Assembly: GCA_949128115.1 (NCBI GenBank)
Contig: OX421966.1
Location: 5,518,001-5,582,000, forward strand
From: Anaspis maculata
Lineage: Eukaryota; Arthropoda; Insecta; Coleoptera; Scraptiidae
Length of the DNA stretch: 64,000 bases
Direction of reading: 5' to 3'
Position numbers and translations under genes: made by a program. Positions 57,958 to 64,000 of this stretch are shown here, one piece after another; within the stretch, counting starts at the first letter, position 1; every line of letters begins with the position of its first letter. The notes beneath the pieces are model-generated. The model was given only the letters and a program-made list of their open reading frames with translations, was not told the DNA's origin and did no database searches.

Positions 57958-58880
57958 ATGTCGGCGCTCAATCTATGGTACTTAGATGACGCTACTCTTG
58001 GTGGTAGCTCAGATTCAGTCATGCATGATTTAGAAACAATCACAACATCAAGCAATATTTATGGTTTAGAGCTGAATTGGTCGAAATGCGAACTATTCGT
58101 TTCTGGAGGAAGTTCACATGAACGCCGTGAAATACAAAACAGGTTCAAACACTTCAATGAAAACATCAAGTTTATAAATCGTGAAGACCTGACTCTCCTG
58201 GGAAGTCCTATCACAGATGAAGCTATACCGCCCGTTATCTTAAAGAAAACTAACGAACTACAGCTGATGACATCTCGTCTGAAGTACCTGCCAGCACAAC
58301 AAGCTTTATATCTCCTCCACCATTGTTATAGTCTACCCAAAGTGCTTTACATACTGCGAACAAGCCCGGCTTTCAAACACAGCGACCATCTTCAATTGTT
58401 TGATGATCAGCTTCGTCTGGCCGTGGAAATGGTAACCAACACCAAAATGGACGAACCTACATGGGCGATTGCGTCATTGCCTGGTAGATTTTCTGGTTTA
58501 GGCATCTGCCGTTCAGTAGAACTAGCCGTCCCTGCCTTTCTGGCATCGGTTCACTACGTCAGTGCCTTGACCGAAGATCTGACTGCAAATGTGACTCAAT
58601 CATTCAATGTTTCGTCGTACATATCTCAAGCCTTAGAACTGTGGAGTCGCAATAGCAACGTAGACGAATCAGTTATTGTCAACAGAAACTCGCAGCTCGA
58701 ATGGACAAACCCAATATTCCAGAAACGTTTTGATACCTTGATGACATCTGCTGAAAACAATCCTCTTGAAAAAGCTCGATTATTAGCCGGAGCCTGTAAA
58801 GAATCTGGAGCATTTCTGAACGCTTTACCGACCGCTACTTTAGGTACTTTGTTAGATGACGTTAGTTTCCGTATTAGAGG
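57958..58880 (+). pseudogene. Reverse transcriptase, 3' half of a non-LTR-type element
   Basis: An uninterrupted frame of about 307 codons starts at NLWYLDDATLGGSSDSV. YLDD is RT palm motif C, and the pattern WYLDD-x-TLGG...LxLNxxKCELF is a recognised RT subgroup. Thumb and connection segments follow (LLGSPI, LLHHCYSLPKVLYILR, DEPTWAIASLPGRFSGLGIC) with no endonuclease or RNase H visible. RT motifs before YLDD are missing and the usual Cys/His C-terminus is cut where the sequence changes at about 58880; the ORF runs on to 59121 in unrelated DNA. The frame is open in both remaining parts, suggesting recent decay. The exact clade is not assigned. Confidence 0.75.
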
Positions 58881-59121
58881 TGGGCACGGGGAGGCAGCTC
58901 ACCCGAAAAACGAATCCGATCCGAGTGGGCGGTGCTTTTTAATTAGGGTTGCCAAATTCAGAGGGCGCTTCATGTTGAATTCGGAACAGGCAAGGAAACA
59001 GATTCCTGCTTACCGGCATAATTCAAAAATCGTGCTCCATGACGGACAGAGTAGGCCTTTTCAGGCAACGCGGAATGCAAACGTCAAACGCAAATGTGTT
59101 GTTTATTTCGAGTTTTCGTAA

Positions 59122-60142
59122 CGAATTTCGTCAAACGGGGATTTATTTTCAAAAGAAAATGCTCTTTACCTAATGTTTTGTATGTGGACCTCATCCTAAG
59201 GACATAATATTCATCATATTCCAAGAAATGAGTCCAGGTAAGTGATTCAAATTTGTGTGATTCATAGATTCTGGTCGCGTGCTAGCGACGCGACGGCCGC
59301 ATTTTTTCATATTTTACAAGGGAAATCAGTTATTTCAGCATTCTGCGGTACTGGCTGGTGACTAAAATGGATATCCAGGATATCTCTCTTGGTCTATCAC
59401 CTATCAGGAGTCCCAACTGGCAGCCACCGCCTACCCGGGAGGAAGAAAAGAGATCGAACGACTGAACACTCCATGCGGACTGAACACAAAGATGGGGAGA
59501 GGAAAGCGATACGTAATGCGGAGCAAAAGTGATATCTACAGCTGGAAGCAGGAAAGATTTGCGAGATGAAAAGAAGTAAAGAACAGTAAACCAATGACCG
59601 AAAGATTCTGTGCAGAGGGCCTCTACCATGGGAGTTAGGCCAATATTTGTCTCCCGAGTTTGTAGTGCTTTGGATTTAATAATATTAGGTAAGTACCTAC
59701 TTATATATGTATGACATAGAGGCACATGGAACTGTATACATTGTATTTAAATAGGTAGGTACCTCCTCGGGTACGTCATAATCTTCTTTCTCCTGGTTGC
59801 ACAAAAAAATTTAACCATGAATAGCGATGTTAATTCTATCTTGAAAACTTAATTTTGATAAAAGGCAAGTACTGCAAGTGCTGATAAGTTTAAAGCATCA
59901 CAGCATTTCTATTTGACCTTTGAAAAAAATGCAGAAAAGTGATGAGTTATTGTAGCCTGATGTGGCTTGTATTTATTTTAGATTCCAAAATTATTACTTT
60001 CACATATTAGATTCACATTATGCCTTTAAACCAATATTATGCCCTCGCGTATGTCGTACAATACAGTGTCCCAAATTGGTGGTTCCCGTTGAAAATGAAT
60101 ACAAGAAAGTCGGAAACCATGCAATACATACCACGAAATGTA
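59122..60142. other. Unassigned sequence
   Basis: Contains 'taggtacctac'-type short repeats near 59685-59765. No gene is recognised. Confidence 0.35.
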
Positions 60143-60262
60143 TTTTTCGAGGGGCAAACCGCTGGGGAAGTCTGGTGTACATGCCGGAGGAAGTCCAGGG
60201 GAAATCCTTACGAGGGGGAAGTCTGGTGTACAGAATTTGACCAGCGGTTTGCCCCTCGGTAT
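60143..60262. mobile_element. Small MITE-like element, CGAGGGGCAAACCGCTGG ends
   Basis: 120 bp bounded by inverted 18-bp ends (right end CCAGCGGTTTGCCCCTCGG). 'gaagtctggtgtaca' is repeated directly inside. Confidence 0.65.
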
Positions 60263-61972
60263 TTTTCGTAAAACAACATTTTCAAAATTAATGGAATCAA
60301 GTGGAAATTTCCATACCTAATGTAATTTGTAATTATTCCAATGGATGCTCATGGAAATGCATGAGAGAGGGTTTGGAAGTTGTATGGTACCTATCTTGTG
60401 AAATTTTCCATAATGATTTTTTTGATGAATTCATGTGAAGCCTCTTATGGGACAGTTTATAAATCGATGGAATCAAGTGAGAATTCCCAAGTGAGTCTAT
60501 TTTTTCACCAGTGAAGTCTCTTTTTCAACTGATCGTGCGAACTTGAGAGATGAAGTAGTATTTGATTGGGTCAGGTTCCTCCAACACATCTTTGACTGGG
60601 CTTTCAGAAAAAATACCCATTCAATATCCACTAAAATTTATGTATTTATAAAATATTCACTTATCATTATGATATAGAGTTGACGGCACACCAGAGGCAC
60701 CTGTGGACGGGGCTGAACAGAAAAACCAAAATTGTTTCGGACGAGTCCAATATATTGGAAAAAGCAACACCGTCAGCTGGAGTCTGGAGTGCTGGACCAA
60801 TACCAGGCTACAGGCGAGCCCACTGCAAATCTAGGTGCGCCACTGGATAAACTCAGTTCGCGCAGTTATAGGCTCCGCCCACAGGTCCCTCTGGTATTCC
60901 GAGTACTCTACCTATTATACCCATGTAATACATTGGTTCCTACTTTTCAGAGAAACGTCTGGCAGCATCTTTGTGCTTATCAAGATGGAGGAAAGAAGAG
61001 ATGGACGATGCAGACATCGGCAAGTGACATCATAAGCTAAAAGGATTAGTTCGAGTTGGAAAGAAGAACAGAGCAAACCAAGCAGCTGGTTTGCAAGCAG
61101 CAGGCAGCAGGCAAGCAGCAGGAGGAATGCTGTCCATGAGCCTACTAAGCCAGTACTTTTGTCTCTGAGCTGCATTTCTGGAGGATTTACCTCGGTAACT
61201 CTAACTCTTACATTATGTTGTAAATTTTGGTCAACGCTGGATCATCAGTGACCTCGCATAAAACTCCGGGAAGTGATTCCTGTCAAAAAAAAATGTCGAA
61301 AAGAGCAACATTTTTTTAGAGTGCTTCCAAAGGGAGTTGCAGACCCTTAAAGGTACAAAATTAAGCAAAGTACGTATTTGATTTTTCGCCCAAGAACTAG
61401 GTATATTATTAAAGGTAGATTTTTAAATTTGGTGCAGGGAACTTTTTTCACAGTACAAATTCAAGTGCATAATATTCCAACAAATCTGACCAGTCTAGGC
61501 GTAGTTGAAAGGAGTTTGGTGAGGCTGAACTGCTAAGAGAAAATTACTTATGACACGTCCATGGTTTTTCACTCTCACTCGCGAACGGTGCATGCTAGGA
61601 AAAAAATGCAGGAGGCATAAAAGTTCAAGCTTGAGATGTATAATGGAAATGTACTTTTAAAAATACGACCCGACCACCGATGATTTTATCTGAACTTCCC
61701 TCAACTTCCTTTAACTCCGCCAGTACTGGTCAGATTTGTCTGAAATCTTTGCACTATGAAAACACTTATCAAGAAATGTGAAGTTCCTACCTTTGATAGT
61801 TCTTGAGCAAATAATTGAAAACTGTCTCACTTTTTACTTTTATGGGTACGTAACTCCCTTAGGGAGAACTGTAGGAAGAAATCTTACTCTTACTTTTCGC
61901 CTTATTTTTCTGGAAGGAATCACCAGCCGGAGTTTTTTATGCAAGGTCACCGAAACCCTCTGCATGTGGGGT
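60263..61972. other. Unassigned sequence
   Basis: A (GCAGCAG)-rich patch lies at about 61080-61125. Frames at 60732-61040 and 60915-61175 are unrecognised. Confidence 0.35.
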
Positions 61973-63687
61973 GATTTCGAGAGTGATTCATAATTCGCGC
62001 ATACGGACTCCAGTACGTTGTGAAGGGGTCACCAGGGAGTTACAAGAAACTTGTAAAATCTCAAATTTGCCCCTAAATTTAATTTAGTCATACTTGTAGT
62101 CCAGGAATTTTAGCTGTTTAAATCGCAAATAGCGAACAAAAATGAAAACTAGCCGGATTTTTGTATATAAGCTCAGTTGAGCATGTAGTTCAACATACTA
62201 AAAGTCCTCAAGAATCCGGTGTGAGCTTCGGCCGTTGTGGCCTCGAGAAGAACTTGAGGGTCAGTTTTTTGCGTATATCTCGTGAACAATAGCACTTGGA
62301 GAAAAAGTTCCCGGGAAGAAATTGTTGGAAATTTTATTGTCTACAAGAAAGGTCCCCACACATTTCATTGTCGGTCATCTCCTTCTTCGTGAAAAGACAA
62401 AAAAATAAAAATAGTCCAGATGCTCGATGCTGAAGATTGGTATGGACCTTGAGTTTTATGATGGCGGAGTGTCACTTCGTAGAGGTGTTGTTTGATCCAC
62501 TCTCTTTTTGTTGAAACTTGAAGCCATCAAGACGAACTATGCCGGCGGCATATACAGGTTGAAATAAAAATAAAAAGTTGAACATTTGTACCTCGAGAAC
62601 CAAAATGGGTGAAGACATGTAAATCGCCATAAATAATTCTGATTTCATGGTCATGAAGTCGTCGTGAACTTGAATTAAATATCTTGAGCCGTTCTTAAAA
62701 TATCTTCAAAAGACTGAAGTTGTTATCAAACAAAAAATTATTTTCGTCTACTTATCAGAAAAAAAGTCGACTGCGAGGTTGACTGTGTTTTTGATAAAAT
62801 TAGTGACCTAGAGAGAGCTTTCCACTGTTATTTCATTTTAAATGTAATTTATCATTGTTTCGATTCAAAACACCAAGTTTCGATTCAATATCTGAAGAAT
62901 TACTGATAGGTATACGGAAAACTATTTTTTTTCGTAACGACTTCAGTCTTTTGAAGATATTTCAGAAACGGCTCAACATATTTGATTCAAGTTTACGACG
63001 ACTTCATGGTCATGAAATTAGAAATATTTTTGGCGATTTACATGTCTTAACCTATTTTGGTTCTCGAGGTACATTTGCTCAACTTTTTATTCTTAAGTCA
63101 CCCTGTATATGCCGCCGGCATAGTTAGTATTTATGGCATTAGGTTTCAATCAAAAGAGAATGGATCGAACAACACCCCTACCAAATGGCACCCTGCCATC
63201 ATAAAACTCAAGGTCCGTCCAGTCTTCGGCATTGAGCATCTGGACTATTTAGCTTTTCTTGTGTTTTGACAAAGAAGGAGTGGACTGATGATGGAATATG
63301 TAAGGACCTTTCTTGTAGACAACACAATTTCCAACAATTTTGCTCCCAGTGCTTTTCCTCCAATTGCCATCGTTTACGAGATAAACACGAAAAACTGATC
63401 CTTAAGTTCTTCTCGAGGCCACAACGGCCGAAGCTCACACCGGATTCTTGAGGACTTTTACTATGTTGAACTACATGCTTAACTGAGCTTATATACAAAA
63501 ATCCGGCTGGTTTTCATTTTTGTTCGCTATTTTTTCTATAATTCCTGGACTATTGTTGTTTATCTCAATATTGAAGCACGGAACACATAATAGGTAATGA
63601 ATGGTGATGATCTCATTTTCTGACTCCCCGATGACTCCTTTACAACGTGCTGAAACCCATGTGCGCGAATTACGAATCACCCTGTGA
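61973..63687. mobile_element. Foldback element, 1.7 kb, centred near 62830
   Basis: Arms share 'gattcataattcgcgca', 'gtccaggaattt', 'aatagcgaacaaaaatgaaaa' and 'tgagcttcggccgttgtggc'. ACAGGTTG at 62554 pairs with CACCCTGT at 63099, and CACCCTGT is at the right edge (63678). It is non-coding. Confidence 0.85.
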
Positions 63688-63710
63688 GTAGGTATAATAA
63701 AAGAATTCAG

Positions 63711-63916
63711 TATATCTCGTTCACTTTGTATTTTCAGAGAATGAATTTTTGGAGCAAAAATGAAGTGACAAGCTAGGGGGCTATACGACTACAGCTGATG
63801 GCACCTGCAGTTTTGGAACTACTATCAGCGGCCATCAGCCGTATGTGCTCCAACTTGACACTTCATTTCTGCTCCAAAAAGTGATTCAACTGAAAATAAA
63901 AAGTGAACGGGATGTA
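63711..63916. mobile_element. MITE family M4, copy 3
   Basis: Termini are TATATCTCGTTCACTTTGTA and complement; it has the same arm and core blocks as 21528 and 53435, and is 206 bp long. Confidence 0.85.
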
Positions 63917-64000
63917 CCTTTTTTTTTTTTCGTGCGAACACCTGATAAAAATACGTGTTATTAGTGGCAATTCTGTGAAATTTAAAGGCCCCTTGAAATT

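Overview
This is nuclear DNA of an intron-rich arthropod, most likely an insect. It has two spliced housekeeping genes with GT-AG or GC-AG introns, Penelope, gypsy and non-LTR reverse-transcriptase relics, a tRNA-derived SINE, THAP-domain relics and dense miniature inverted-repeat elements (MITEs). I cannot fix the order or species. There are no bacterial operons, CRISPR arrays, rRNAs or intact tRNA genes.

Two host genes are secure, both on the minus strand. (1) RpS2 (40S ribosomal protein S2) occupies the left edge. A TATA box and a pyrimidine-rich start lie near 6626-6657, a non-coding first exon ends at 6583, and coding exons lie at 5864-6145 and 1507-1740. The rest runs off the window to the left. 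Each of its two introns carries a copy of the box C/D snoRNA U14. (2) The tRNA guanine-26 dimethyltransferase gene (Trm1/TRMT1) spans 34.4 kb in six coding exons: 49605-49702, 49297-49521, 48863-49237, 28253-28409, 21766-22283 and 15339-15438. All five junctions keep phase and give a 490-residue protein. One 59-nt intron appears to be GC-AG; three others have grown to 6.3, 6.0 and 20.5 kb by filling with repeats.

Almost everything else is repetitive. By my span count about a third of the window lies in long inverted repeats (foldbacks): 2012-5713, 2774-3856, 6852-8747, 11142-12182, 14431-14758, 23688-27604, 28505-32670, 33193-34543, 36587-37672, 38703-38954, 40796-42262, 46838-48247 and 61973-63687. 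Several are concentric: the same ACAGGGTG / CACCCTGT box recurs in matching positions on both arms at roughly 115-165 bp steps. Two foldbacks enclose near-identical 2-kb arrays of about 262-bp tandem units. From 49.8 to 57.3 kb there is a nest of one MITE family (termini GGGTGCTTTCCACC) in about 455-, 189- and 80-bp forms; nested copies can be read against empty sites elsewhere in the window. Degenerate 'aagtcNgaattt' minisatellite blocks fill 1-1110 and 15.5-18.2 kb.

Other relics are a Penelope-like element (3857-5345) with a GIY-YIG domain and a hammerhead-like motif, a second Penelope fragment (46262-46625), a gypsy RT fragment (22790-23255), a 3'-half RT with an open YLDD frame (57958-58880), THAP-like pseudogenes (18514-18702, 54340-54690) and a tRNA-derived SINE (43529-43708). 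The main biological implication, which is inference, is that the Trm1 pre-mRNA should carry several kilobase-scale hairpins.
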